From assembly GCA_022225965.2 (NCBI GenBank), contig JAKJXP020000012.1, positions 124,001 to 188,000 of the forward strand: a DNA stretch of 64,000 nt, in the 5' to 3' direction. Under the pieces are notes generated by a model. That model was not told where the DNA came from, ran no database searches, and was given only the letters and a program-made list of their open reading frames with translations. The number at the start of each line of letters is the position of its first letter. The first letter of the stretch is position 1. Below, in pieces: positions 12,701-25,885 of the stretch. A program made the translations under genes and the position numbers. Source of the DNA: Diatrype stigma. Taxonomy: Eukaryota; Ascomycota; Sordariomycetes; Xylariales; Diatrypaceae.

Positions 12701-14439
12701 TGCTTTGCGTTATAGTATTTTCGGAAATACTTTTTTAAGCTTTGGTTTATGCGCTTTATTTAGTCGTTCGTTTATAAGTAATACGCCGTTAATAATCGGT
12801 ATTTAATTTTTCGTACGTTACAGAGTTTTTTTTAGAACTTATTAATTAATAATTTGTTTTTATCGTTAACGATATTTTTGAATAATCCGAATCGGCATTT
12901 TATTTTTCGATATAGGATTTCCGTTAATTCGGCGGCCGTAAGCGTTTTTAACGTAAATATAAATAATACCATTTTTATAAATCGGTTTACGATAATTAAG
13001 ATGGCGTTATAATTAATCCCGTTATTTTTTAGGCTTATTAGAAGGCCCGTAATAAAATTTATATTAATTTTTTAAAACGGCTGGTTCGATAATGGTAAGG
13101 ATTATAACGTTTCGTACGGCTTATGCTTGGGTTTTATGGCTTTTTAATACGTTGAATACGATTTGACGTACGTTTGGATATTGGTCGCTATGTTTTTTTA
13201 ATGGAATTTCCGTTTTAGGAGCTTTATGGTTCGCTGGTTTTTTATATAACTTGCTTTTAAATCGTCGTAATGCTGGTATATTAATTATTGTTATAAAACA
13301 AATTGCGCCGAAATTATTAGTTTGTTTTTAAAAAAAAAAAAACGTCGTATTTATTTATACGGTAGCCGTTTCGAATATTAGGTTATTAACGAGCGATTTC
13401 CATTAGGGTTTGCAAATTTAGGTCTTTTTTTTATAATTCCTTAATTTGCTTATAAAATCGTCGAGACGTCTTTAATATTTAAGCGTTTTTCTTTTTCGTT
13501 AAGGCTTTCGTTAACGGGAAAAAAACGTTTTGCGGTAGTATTTTGGCGTTTACGTAATCGTTTTCGGATTTCGATTCTTCGGAATCCAGGCGTTTAGAAG
13601 TTTTGCTTTTATCGGTTTTTTATGTCTTTTTTATGGCACGCATTAAAACGGTTACGTAATGGGATTTTCCCAGCATTCGTTGGCCCTTTAGGGCTTATTT
13701 TTGCTATAGCACTAAATAAGGATTTCTTTTAATTTTTGCTTTTACGGTTGTTATTTAAGCGGCGGTTATTCGGTATTCGGCCGGAAATTCTGCGGTTAAC
13801 GAATTTTGTATTATTCGGAATATTTATTTAATTTTGGGATAATTAGGATAGCTATGGTTTTAATTTGTTAATACCTGCTTTATTTCGATTAATAGCTTTT
13901 TCGTAAAATAAAGCTTTTTCGTTAAAATAAATAATACGTTACCGAAATAAATCGGCTTAAATATGTAGTTCGGTTATCGATTAAGTCCGTTAATTGGATT
14001 CGTAATTTCCGGCTTATATTATAAGTTAAAATCGAACTAAAATAGCTTATATATTTAATGGGCCAACTTATTTCGGAAGTTCCTTGCCGGAACGTCGATA
14101 ATTTTTTATAAAACTTTATGATTTATAAATACGGAAAATTCCTGTTCGGTTTTTTTTAAAAAATGGCGCCAATGCTTTAAATTTTCGATTATAATTAGGA
14201 ATTCTTATTAATCCGTTTTTTATTGCGTTTCGGTATTTATAAGCTTTTATAATTAAAAAGCAACGGATTTTCATTTATTATTATATAATTGGAACAAAAT
14301 TCCGGAAATCGCTTTTAAAGATATATTCGTTTTTATCTTTATTTTTTTAATATGGTCTTAATGTCGGAACATAATTGCCGATTAAAAAGCGCCTTATAAC
14401 TTTGCAAAAGCCGCTTTTGTTTCGTTTGGTTATTAAAAG

Positions 14440-15120
14440 GTTCGCTGCTGCGTTTTTTTTTTTAGAAACGCTATAATCGGCGCGATAATTTTGAAATAAT
14501 TAAATATAAATTTCCTATAAAAGTTAATAAATTCCATAAATACTTAAATGTTTCGAATCGATTTAAAATACGGTTATTACTATATAACGGCAATTTTATT
14601 CGGGTTTATTTTAATTCCGTCGGTATTTATAATAAATTTTAAAAACGAAATTTTCTTTTAAAAAAACTCGCATTTAAATAGCTTTACGAATAGTTAATAT
14701 TTTTATAAGCGTTCGTAAATTAGTCGGAAATGCGTTACATATTTCTTTTCGTTTTCCGAAAAGATTATAATATTATTTAAATATATTACGTAAATTTTGT
14801 CCATTAATCCGGCTAGGGCCTTATATATATAAGCCTAAAAAATAACCGGGGCATTCGTTAATTTAAACGGCATAATAATATATTTAAATTGCCCGTAATG
14901 CATACGAAAAACGGTCTTTTATTCGTTGCCTTTTTTAATGCGGATTTTATAATAGGCATTTTTTAAATTAAGCTTAATAAAGATTTTAATAAAACTTAAT
15001 CGGCTTATGATTTTTAAAATTAAGGGCAAAGAATAATGATTTTTAATCGTTACCTTATTTAACGCTTTATAATTTACGCATAAACAAAGCGCGTTTTTTT
15101 TTTAAAACGAATAATACCGG
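14440..15120 (-). pseudogene. Ty3/gypsy reverse transcriptase remnant
   Basis: On the minus strand, 14847-14873 reads MPFKLTNAP (family motif MPFGLTNAP) and 14757-14784 reads YLNNIIIFS (family motif YLDDILIFS). The two catalytic Asp codons are now Asn (GAY to AAY), the change RIP makes. Downstream, about 14440-14560 still shows the FxxFINFYRKFI block that precedes RNase H. Stops replace Gln and Trp codons. By family order, RNase H and integrase should lie at lower coordinates (about 11,500-14,400) and gag/protease at higher ones (about 15,200-17,300); I could not confirm motifs there. Confidence 0.88.
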
Positions 15121-17379
15121 GGCTGCAATTTCGAATTTAGATTTTTGGATGCGCCTTATTGTTAAGTATTTTTTTAAGTACGCTTTAAGCTTTTTCCGTT
15201 AGGGCTTCGACGTAAAATAAATCGGGCCCGTAATAAGAAATGGCTATTTTGGTATAAGGTCAATAGCGTATTTTGTTTATTTTAAAATTGGGTAAGCTTT
15301 TGCTTTTTTTTCGAAATATATATTTTCGAAGTTTTTTAAGCAATTTGGCAATACAACCGTTTTTTCGGCGTTATTTTTGCCGAATTTAGGAATATTTCAA
15401 TTATTTTCGAATCCGATTAAATTTATTTAATAAGCCGGTTTATTTATAAGAATAAGTTCGATTAATTCCTTGCCGTTAATTTTCTTTAAACCGCCGAACG
15501 TTTACCGATAAGTGGCCGTTTTTAATACCATTTTTAATCGCTTTATGCCAAAACGGAATAAAAGAAGATTAAGCGTTTTGCGATTACGACGGATCGTAAA
15601 GAATAATTAATAAAACCTTTATTTCTTTTTTGCTGCGTTTGTTATTTTTATATTAAGTTCGTATGTTTCGTAATACTTAATAAAGGCGCTATTAGCCTTT
15701 AATAATTTCGGCTATGCAACGGCAATTAGTCGGAACTTTTTTTTTTAGCGAAACGCCGGCTTATTGTATTAATTTGGGCCCTTATATTTAGGTTAATCCT
15801 TATCGTAATAAACGTTACGCCTTTTTTCGGAAATACGGTCGCGGCCTTTTGAAACGGCGGGCTTATGCCGATCGTATATAAAAGTTTCGCCGAAATAAGC
15901 TATACGTAAATGCTTATTTCGATAGGCCATTTTTCGATTCCGAATTAATATTAAAGTCGTTATATTAAATAAGGTTTTAAACGGTTACAAAAAGAATAAC
16001 TCTAAATACGCCCGGCGGCGCTTTTTCGTTTTTTGGTCGAAATAAAAGCTCCGAATGTTTTTTTTTTTTTGCAAGCGGTAATTCGGTATTTTTTTTTCTT
16101 TGCAATTCCAATACGTTATTAATAATCCTTTTCGTTTTTATTACCGGACCGACTTATTATGATCGAAATTTATTCGATACTTAAAGTTTTTTTATTAATC
16201 GTTTTTATTTCGCTTTTTTTAAGTATTAGGCATTTTAATATTAAGCATTTTATTTCTTTTAGGCTTTAAGAAAGCGCTATTATACGGCCGTTTATTTTTA
16301 CGTTGCTTTGCTTTTAAAACCTGGCTTTTGCGTTAAACCTGCTAGATTTAATTAGTATTTATTATTACGGCAAAGGATTATTTTAATATAACCTTTTGCT
16401 TTAGCATTTTCGTTTTTAATGCAGGCTATAAATGGTAATAAAAATAATACATTAAGCGCGGGTTTTTTTATTAAAAATTTAATCCCGGCTTTTTTACGTT
16501 GGCTTAATGGATTCGTTATGTAATAAAGAATTTCATTAGCGATTTATTGCCTTAATATAAATTTTCGAATGTATTTTAAAACGTACGTATTGCATATTCG
16601 GAATTTATATATTTCTTTTTAACGAAAGATTATAGGTTTTCGAATGCCGTTTTAGCGACGTTTTTTTTTATGCTATTGCGATACGATTACCATTTAGCTT
16701 AAAGGTTATTTTTTATGCGGCCCGTAGCTTAATGTATATATATTGCTTTAATTTATTTTGATTTTTTCGATAGCGTTGGTTTCGGTAATGGAAATAATTT
16801 ATTTATTTTTTTCTATATCGTAAACCGTTCGTTAAATATTCGGTTTGGATATTTTGGAAGTTTGTCGTTTTATAAGGTTTTATTCGTATGTTATGCGGTA
16901 ACGAAAGCGATTAATTTTTTTCGTTTTATTTTGTTTTTTGCGATTTATTCGGTACGTAAATTCCGTTTTTTTTTCGTTTTAAATACGTTTCGTTTTTAAT
17001 TCGATTAGTAATCGGGCAATTTTTTGGTTTATAACGGAAATAAGGTCGTTTATAATGCAATCCGGCGACGACTGGTCGCTAATTGTGCGTACGGAAGTAC
17101 TTTCGGAATTTCCGTGGCTTGGAAAGTTTTTACGTACCGGGCTTTTTTCGTCGTTTTAACGCTAAGCGGTCGCCAGCGGTTTTTCTTCGTTTTATAAGGT
17201 AGCGGATATCGCTTTTTCGTTTTCGTCGCTCGTGCGCCGTTTTTTGCCCGATTCGGCGGCGATTTAACGCTAAAAATCTTTTTTTATATCGTCCGTTATG
17301 GCCGTTTTATTTCGAAGGCTGCGGCTGGCTTTATTTGTATTAATTATTGCGTTAAATATCGAATAAAAAGCTAAAAAAT

Positions 17380-17591
17380 TATAAAAATATAAATGGCTAA
17401 AAGTTAATAACGTAATGGCTAAGCGTAAGCGAAGTTATTTTAAGAAAAAGATATATAAGATTATTTTTAATTATAGTTCTTAAAAGTATGCAGAATTCTT
17501 TTTATGGGCCCTAGTTCTTAATGCGGCGCTTGGTCGCCAATTACGTGCCGCTTACGTAATAAGCCCCCTAATCGAAAGCTATATTTTTATA
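17380..17591 (-). repeat. Right LTR of the Ty3/gypsy element
   Basis: This is the 212-bp partner of 9514-9725, followed directly by the TAAAT duplication. In element orientation (minus strand) it is the 5' LTR. The primer-binding site would lie just left of 17380 but is too decayed to identify. Confidence 0.92.
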
Positions 17592-17596
17592 TAAAT

Positions 17597-18741
17597 CATG
17601 CCAATTATTTAAATTCTTATTTTTAAAGTTCGAAAAGGGCATTATTCGCCTTATACGAAAACGAGAATTAAAACGTATGTCGAATTTAAAAATAAAATCC
17701 GAATAATAACGCATAAATTCGAAGTATTATTTAGTACGATAACGGGAATTTACGAACGTTATATGTATTAAATTTTTGCCTTTAATTCCCTTCGTTTTGG
17801 CCGCCTTTTGAAGCTTTCTTTACGTAATAAAAGATACGTATTACGTATAGTTAAGGCCAATTTTTTAATATCATATACGAAGTTATTTAAAATTTATTAT
17901 TTACATATTAAGATTAATACCGTATGGCGGTATTTCCGTACGAAAGGCGTAATGCATTAAGTATATTTAACGAAATCGTTTTTTATTTCGAAAACCGTTC
18001 GAATTCGATTTTTTTTTTTTTTGAAGCATCGTAATAAGCCGCTTAATTAATGGCGACGCGTTTTATTTAATAACGAAATTACGATTAATCGTATTTAAAA
18101 TAAACGCGACAAATAGGCATTTAAATGCCGAAGCGAATTTAATTTTATTAATTGGCAGTTTTTTTTTTTAATATTACGTTAATAGAAATATATAATATAA
18201 AAGAATTTCGCTTATTACCTTAATGCGTATAACCTTAATATAAAAATTCCGGTATTACGTGAATATTTTAAAGCGCGTTTCGTTATAAAATAAAAAGCTT
18301 TATTATATTTATCGATAAAAACCTTATTATGCGCCGAAACGGTATAAACGCGAAAATGTATTTATAACTTTTCGATAAATATTTTTTCGATTATCTTAAT
18401 AAAGATATTATATTTATATAAAATAACGTTTCGGTTTATATAATAAATATTATAAAGAAATGGCTTCGAGAAAACGTGTCCGTAGTTTTTAAATGGCTTT
18501 TATATAATTCCGATCTTAATTTCATAAAAAACCTATAAAAACTGCTAAAGGAAAAAATTCATTTAAAAAATCCTAAATTTCGTACGTTCGGTAATACTTA
18601 GAAAGCCTTAAAAGAATTTATTAAAGCGGTAATTAAAATATGAAAGAAATTTGCGAAAAATACGTTAAATTACTTTATAAATATAATATCGAATAAGATC
18701 GTAACGGTAATTATTACCAAAATGTAATATACGGATTTTTA
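17597..18741 (+). pseudogene. Decayed Tc1/mariner transposase
   Basis: One frame near the 3' end still reads as a Tc1-type DDE transposase with stops. At about 18485-18540 it has YNSDLNFIKNL, matching the conserved SPDLNPIEN-type block just before the last catalytic acid. About 150 bp on, the C-terminal INIISNKIVTVI then YTDF correspond to the family's terminal SMPxRxxAVI signature. C-to-T and G-to-A changes have put stops at former Trp and Gln codons. The gene cannot encode a working enzyme. The 5' part of the element lies left of the LTR insertion (before 9514). Confidence 0.82.
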
Positions 18742-18902
18742 AAAATCGAAATCTTATATAATATGCATTTAATTTATTACTTATAAATTACGAATAATTT
18801 CGCTTTAACAGTTATTAAAATCTATATAAGTAAAGTTATTAAGTTATATAATGGAAATATAAGAAATCGCAGGCGTTTCGAAACTTTTGCGAAGTTACTG
18901 TA

Positions 18903-19569
18903 CTCCTAAAAGATTTAAGAAATGGGTGGCTTTATCGAACTATTCGCGTAAACAGTTCTTATATTAAAGATAACCCTCTTATAAGCTATAAAGCCAAGTA
19001 CAATAACGCAACTATGCCGAATAATTAGATGATAAATTCTTATTAAAAAGGATTTACTTATTTCCTTCTTTTTTTACTCTTTTCCGCTTAATCTTCTCAT
19101 ATATATAAGGTTTATCTCGTATACGTCATGATTTGCCTTAATTTCTTACTGTATATATATTTTAAATAAATTATTTAATATTATAGCATTTTCTTAAATT
19201 TAGTAGTTATGGAAATTTAAACGTTTTATACGGACCACGATGTATACATTAAAGAATATACGACTTAATTAGTTACGACGGCTTTAAAAGCGCGACGTTA
19301 TTTACCGTTTATCGATAATAATTCTTATATATAATGTAACTTTTTAATACCCATGGTGTGCAACTATTATTACCGAAGGCCTGGAAGTTCTTTTTAGATA
19401 TTAATATATAAAGCGTTATGTTATTTTCTTATAAATGGTTTAAAAGCTCGATGCGGCGGATAAATTAATAATTGCAGCTACGTATTACACGATCGTGTTT
19501 TTATGTTGGCGATACTATTAGAGTAATATGGGGTCGGTAATTATACTTATATAGCAATATTCTTACTTT
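18903..19569. other. AT-rich remnant between two elements, origin unknown
   Basis: This 667-bp stretch lies between the right end of the Tc1/mariner element and the next LTR element. Its AT content is high, but non-CpG cytosines survive more often than in the flanking transposons. No gene, terminal repeat or RNA is visible. It may be original host sequence or part of a third element. Confidence 0.5.
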
Positions 19570-19756
19570 TGTGCTTCTATGTCCGATTTTTTAAATCCTT
19601 AGGGAATTACTGCTATAAGCAATTTACTTAGGATTATATTAAAGGTTCGAATTAATTATTAAATTAAAGGTAAATACAGTTATACGCTTTAAGTTATTAA
19701 AATTCTATATTCCGATTTTCCGATTTTTAATATTATAAGGAATGCTTAAATTTATA
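19570..19756 (-). repeat. Left LTR of the second decayed element
   Basis: This 187-bp repeat is partner to 24901-25087. Its core, AGGGAATTACTGCTATAAG, is identical to the reverse complement of the LTR core at about 28918-28938. Confidence 0.85.
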
Positions 19757-22700
19757 ATTATTCCCTTTTTTATTATAATCGTTTTTAATTATTATCGTTA
19801 ATTTCCCTTTTTATTAAGCGCCGACGATTTTGTTTTAAAAATTGCTTATTTATATATTATATATTACGTACGAAATGCTTATTTTTTAAAGGCCTAAAAT
19901 AAATTCGTTTCGTTTTATTTATTTTGTAATTAAATTCTTTTGAAATTTCGTAAATGGTACGTATTATTAAGATAATAATTAATTACGTTTTAAGGCTTAT
20001 CGTAATAAAGTTCGTACTTTTTTTAGCGTTAATAAACGCGGAAAATTTAATCGTTCGAAACGTACGTTTTAATAAGCCCCTTTTTTAAAAAAAAGTACGT
20101 TTATATTTTATTACGAAATGCCTTTATATTTTTAAAGCGAACTTTTACGAACGATATTTCGTAGTTTATTATTAATAGGTTATTATTTTAAAGCTTTTTT
20201 CTTTTCGTCGGTTCGCGAAAGTATTCGCAAAATTCCGATAAGGTTTATTTTTAAGAAAGAATTATGCCGAATAATAAAAAATATAAGTTATAGCCGTTTA
20301 ATTTAAAAATGCGATTATAAATAATTATCGTTCGTTATAATAATTCGAGTAACAAACGGGCCGTAAGACTTGTTTAATATTTGCGTAACATAATTTTCTT
20401 TAGGGTTTTATTAATTCTTTTCATCTTTTCGTTATTTTTCGAACGGTTTAATGTAATAACCTTTACGATAAAGCTTTATTTCTTATTTTAAGCGTTTACG
20501 GCTTTATTTTTAAAGGCGCCGGCGTTATTATTAATTTATTTTAAGGATACCGTAAATACGTTCGATATGAAAGAATATAAGGATCGTATTTCCGAATTGG
20601 ACGAAAAAATTAACGTTAGCTTTTATTTATTCTATAACGTATTTAACGGCTATAAAAATCGTAAACGAATTTTCGACATATAATCGATTATTTATTTAAT
20701 TAGGAATATCGTGAATTATACGGATTATAAGTTTAATAATAAAAGATTCGGTTTTTTTATTAATTAATAAACCGTATATTTAACGATTATTTATTACGTA
20801 ACGAAAACGATTTTTAAATGCTAAAATTATTTTTACGTATCGCGAAGCATTATTTTAATAATCGAATAGCTTTAATTATAATAAATACGTTTTAATTACA
20901 TTAAAAGTTTATCGTATTTAAGGATTTTCTATAAAATTTGCGTTTTTATAGCGGTATTCTTTACGTATAAAGGGTTATCGGGCATTTTTTCGTATTTAAT
21001 TATTTTATATAGCCTATTTTAATATATAATAAAGTGCCTATTAATTTATTTTCGTTATATAATTAAAAATGAACAAATATTATATAAAAAAGTTTCGAAA
21101 ATGGCTTAACGGCTTAATCGATTTAATTAATCGGTATAACGAATCGGTTTAACTTTTTCGGCTGTTAATATTGCGGCTTTTTAAGGCCTTAAAAATAATC
21201 GGCAAAAACGTTTATTTGGCCCGAACGATATACGATACGGATTTCGAAATATTCGATAGTATCGAAAAAACGTAACATGCGAACCGGTTATTCGGCTTTT
21301 GTATTAATTATTTTTAACGATTCGTAATTAGTGATTATTATTATATTGTCGCTTTTAATTTAATGCCGTTAATGTTAAAATATTAATATAATACCGAAAA
21401 GCTTTTTTTTAAAACGAAATATCGTAATTAAGTTTTTATACGTTTTTTCGAAAAACAAGCAATTAAATATAAAACGAAAACGCTTATTATGTTTATATAG
21501 AATTATAATAATGTTGCATTAACGAATTATTATAAAGCGTTTATTTTAAAAATAATCGAACGGCGTTAATTAAAATTTCGAATTACGGACGTTATTATAA
21601 TTATTTCGTAAATTATTTATTAATTTGCTATAACTTCGGAAAATAATTCGATACGTTCGTTTTTCGAACCGCTTATAAAGGCTATAAATAATCTAGCGAT
21701 TTTCGAATATTTATTAATTAAATGTTATAAATAACCGGCGGCATTTATAAACGTTTGAATTCCGGTTATTATTATTGGCTTGGGCTTATTTCGAATGGCC
21801 GTAATTTTAATTAAATCGGTTTCGATTTTTTTTTTTTTTTGGAAATTACGAAACTTAAAGAATTTTCTTTTTAAACGAACATTAGGAACTTTATTAGATT
21901 TACGATTATTCCGTAACTGGAAAATCTTTTAAATAAGGCGAATATACGTTTATATAGCTATTCGAATATATTAATTTATATAGTTATATTATTTAGCATA
22001 TTCGAAATAAATTCGCGAAACAATTCGAGAATTTTTTTATTAATGCTTAAAAGGTTACCGGAACGTTATAAAATTTAAAAAGCATTATTAATTATTCGTA
22101 AATATTAAATAAAATTACGAAAACGGTTTTTTTAATATTTGGCCTGTAAATTTTAATTTATTAAAAGCTATTTCTAAAATCGATAAATTAATACCAACGA
22201 TATTCGGCCGTTCATTAAATTTTATTTATCGCGTTAAAAATAAATAAGCGTTTTTTTAGATTTTATTAAGTTCTTAATAATTATAACAAAATCGTTATAT
22301 TACGTTTTTATCGAATTTATTAAATTTCGTTATTTAATTCGATATCTTTTTAAATATAAATAACGCAAGCAAATTTTACGAATCCGTATTAATATATATA
22401 ACTACTTTTAAATATTTTTAACGAATTTACGGAATGCCCGAAATTAAATAAGGCTATATCGATATAGAAAAGTTTTAATGCATTCATTATTTCCTATATC
22501 GATATAATAACGAATACGTATATTCGTAATAATCTTTTTCGAAACGAGCCCGAATAATTTCAAAAAATCGTAAACGTATTATAAAAGGTATTTATTAATG
22601 GCCTTATTATTTATTAAAATAGGTTTATATTAAATTATTAAATTAAATTCGGCTATTACATAAGCCGTTTCGAAAACGTAAAAAATACGTAATAAAGCGA

Positions 22701-24900
22701 TTTATTAAATTACGAATGTTTTGGTAATTTTAATTAAAATAATTATTTCGTTTTTTTTATAATATATATTTAATTTATAAAATAAACTTTTTCCGAAAAT
22801 TAAGTTATCGAAAAAACTGTTATCGAAAATAATTCCCGTTAATATTCGAAACCAAATAATATTATTACCGAATATTAAAAACCAGACAATAATTATTACG
22901 TTATGCGAAATTTTCGGTTTTATATTTCCAATTTTTCGTATTATTAACGATTTCGAAGGATTATACGTTTTTAACGTAATTATTATTAATTGGAAAATAT
23001 AATAAGAAATATATCCGTAATTTAAGAAAATTTTAAATTCATTTTTATCGATTATTTTTATAAAAACAAGTTATAATTTTTATTATATTCTTTTCGTAAA
23101 CGTTTATTTTTATTAAGAAATAATTTATTATTAACGTTTATTCTTATTAAATAAACGTAACGTCTTTATTTATTATTTTCGAATTGCTTAAGAAATTCGT
23201 CGAAATTATAATTAAATCTTTTGTCGTTTTATAATTATTCGGCGGAATTTCTTTCGAAATCGTTTTTGCTATTATTTTCGGCGCCGGCGAAATATACGTA
23301 AGGCCGTTTATTTCTTTTAAACTTATTAAAGGCTAACCGGAATTTATTATTAATAACGTCTTAATATAAGATTCCCTTAAAAATAATCTTTTTATTCGTA
23401 TTTACGTATTATATATTTTTCGAAAACTTCGCTTTTATTTTATAATCCTTAGCTTAATGGCTTTATTTCTTATAATTAAAGCATTTATTATTTTCGGCTT
23501 TTGCGGCAAAGTTTTATTCGGTTACGGCATAAACGTTACGGCTTTCGTTATAAAAGTCGGTAATTTTTCCGAACTTTACGGTTTGAAATACGGTAATTAT
23601 TATATTCGAAAGCTTTAATTAAGTTATATCAAGTTTGGCTTATATGATCTTTATAACGATTAAATTATAAAATGGCGCTATCTTCTTTTAAATTAAATAA
23701 TAACCGAAAAAATACCGTAAATTTTCCCTTTAATCGCTTAATAAATAATTAATTCGGCTTATTAAAGAATTCTTTTAATTCTTTATACGTTATTAAAGTT
23801 TTCGAATTAATCGTTAAAAATTAGCTATATATTAAATAAGTTATTACGTAACGTATTAACGAAAATCTCTTTTATATAATAACTATCGCAAATATTTTTC
23901 GGTATTTTATAAAAAACTTTATAAATACGTTTCGTAAAATTTAATATATTTTCATTTTAATACGAAAATAACGTTACGAAATAAATTAACGCTTTTAAAA
24001 AGGCATTATAATCGTTTAAAACTTAAAAAATACATTATATAAACGTTATTTAATTTAATTTATTATTACGAATATGTTTTTTTTTATTAGAAATCGCCGA
24101 TAAATTCGTCCGTAATTCGGTATATTTAAAAATCGTATGGAACCAGTATTATTAAAAGGCGTTTTTGGATTTCTTTAGCTTTTTTAAAATTTAACCGTTA
24201 GCTTAAATTAAATAAAAATTTAAAAATATCGTTATTTTATTTTTTGCTTCGGTATGGCCCATTTTCGCGGCATCGTTTAAAAATATAACCGGAAGTTATA
24301 TTCTTTTTATTCGATTTTATTGCGAATTTTAAATATGATTTATAATAAACAAAATATATATCATATTAATTTTTCCCTTTATTTGCGGTTTATCGTAATA
24401 AAATAAACGCTAAATATATAATATATATTAATTTTAATCGAATTCGAACGATTCGTAAAAACCAATTAGCGTTTTCGCATTATTGGTAATAACCGGTTTT
24501 TTAATATTAAACGTAAGCTATTATTATTATTTAATTCATTCGTTTTTTAACGAAATTATTAATTCGGCGTTTCGATTTTCGTATTTTTATGTTTAATATC
24601 GAAATACGTAATTATTTTTATAACTTGATTTATTAAAATTTGCAAGTTATCTTTTATCGAATTATTTTTTCGTTCGATATTTTCGAATTTTCTATTAAAA
24701 AATTCGTATAATATGCCGTTTTTTTAAACGGCCTTTATATTCGTAAGGGATTCGGCGAAAATGCCGCTTTAAGCCGAAACGCTTTTGGATTATTTTTTCG
24801 TATTAGCGTTATTTTTTATTATCGTTAATTATTAAAAAGAATTCGTAAAAAAATAAAATAAATTTTACGTTATTAGCGTTAATTTATAAAAATAATTATT

Positions 24901-25087
24901 TATGCTTTTATATTCGATTTTTCGAATTTTTAAAAAATTATTATTATAAGTAATTTATTTAAAATTATATTAAAAGTTCGAATTAATTATTAAATTAAAG
25001 CTAAATATAATTATGCGCTTTAAATTGCTAAAATTTTATATTCCGATTTTCCGATTCTTGGCATTATAGGAAATGCCCGGATTTATA
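24901..25087 (-). repeat. Right LTR of the second decayed element
   Basis: This is the 187-bp copy of 19570-19756 with many C-to-T and G-to-A differences. It marks the right edge of the AT-rich block; composition returns to normal within about 20 bp. Confidence 0.85.
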
Positions 25088-25885
25088 TTTTTTGCATGAT
25101 GAAATAAATTCCTTAGAATCCTATGCATTTAAACAGCTATATGCACCAAGAAATAAGGAAATTCACGGTCTTGGTAAAGATACATCCGACATATACTTCC
25201 CCGGTACACCTAGAATAGTACTTACGCCTAAGAAATCAAGGTATCTGGGAAGCAAAGTTGATAATATTATGGTACGGAGCATATAAATTGTCCCCCATAT
25301 TCAGTATATAGCACCTTTGCGCATGCAGTATGCTCTTAAGCACCTATCTGGGATCAGCCAATGCGTATGCATTTATAGCGGTATATGCACTAAGCTGTCG
25401 ATGCAGAAACTGGGAACATCGCTGTATTGGAGATGGTTGCTCTAACGAACAATGCTAGACATGGGCATCGACGACATGGGTTGATGTACATACGTACATT
25501 ACTCAGTCCACCGCCCCATAATTACCGTCTGTTGTGGGGTATAGGGTGGGACGGTATGCCAAGAACCTACCTAGCGGCATTCCAGGATTTAGGATTACAA
25601 CATACAAGTATACTCTTCCCGTACGAAGTACTAGACCTTCTGATTGCGAGCAAAAGTCAGCAGAGACTCCACTGCCGGGAAGCAGTGGCAGAAGTCTGAA
25701 TAATTTTGACCGTTACCTTTACAAAGCCGTAGAATACACTTCGGCAGCACACCTGTGTCATTGCAGCGCACGACCATGCAGAGTGAGTAGAGCACTTGCG
25801 TCCCAGTGCTGTGGCGTGGCTATAGTGTCATCCTTGTCCTTGCCCACAAGGACAGTCACCCCCAGGCACAAGAATCTACTATTAA
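25088..25885. other. Spacer upstream of the C2H2 gene
   Basis: About 800 bp of normal composition follow the AT-rich block. Short open frames occur but none has codon bias or a domain. This should hold the promoter of the zinc-finger gene. Confidence 0.5.

Larger units (their letters stand above)
9514..17591 (-). mobile_element. RIP-decayed Ty3/gypsy LTR retrotransposon (8,078 bp)
   Basis: Two 212-bp direct repeats align base for base at a constant offset of 7,866. They are flanked by an identical 5-bp target duplication, TAAAT, at 9509-9513 and 17592-17596. The LTRs begin TG (TA in the mutated right copy) and end TA (formerly CA). A pyrimidine tract directly after the left LTR (about 9728-9742) is the reverse complement of a polypurine tract, so the element reads on the minus strand. 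The reverse transcriptase remnant on that strand agrees. It lies inside the Tc1/mariner element. All frames are broken. Confidence 0.92.
9420..18900 (+). mobile_element. RIP-decayed Tc1/mariner transposon, split by an LTR element
   Basis: The left terminus starts CAGTGGCCCCGTAAAAGTTT after a TA at 9418-9419. The right terminus, read inward from 18900, is CAGTAACTTCGCAAAAGTTT, with TA at 18901-18902. The two ends differ only by transitions over about 26 bp, as expected after RIP. TA duplication and terminal sequence fit Tc1/mariner. Removing the inserted LTR element leaves about 1.4 kb, the normal size for the family. The decayed transposase on the + strand confirms the class. Confidence 0.87.
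19570..25087 (-). mobile_element. RIP-decayed LTR retrotransposon (5,518 bp), family unresolved
   Basis: Direct repeats of 187 bp at 19570-19756 and 24901-25087 bound the element. The left copy starts TGTGCTTC; the right starts TATGCTTT. A pyrimidine tract right after the left LTR (about 19761-19774) suggests a minus-strand polypurine tract and thus minus orientation. Candidate target duplications are ACTTT (19565-19569) and ATTTT/TTTTT at the right, imperfect. The first 80 bp of the left LTR match the reverse complement of the LTR of the intact small element at 28776-30716. The interior is too decayed for me to place reverse transcriptase or integrase motifs, so Ty1/copia or Ty3/gypsy cannot be decided. 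Confidence 0.8.

Noticed and set aside
20560..20683. Plus-strand stretch in the second LTR element that reads like coding sequence
   Set aside because: About 40 codons are open with mixed residues, but the element appears to read on the minus strand and no retroelement motif could be matched.
22440..22520. TATATCGATATA repeats as a possible reverse transcriptase YxDD relic
   Set aside because: Neither strand gives the residues expected around the motif; the palindromic sequence alone is not evidence.
25092..25286. 64-codon frame just right of the AT-rich block
   Set aside because: No codon bias, domain or supported splice joins; it begins two bases from element-derived sequence.
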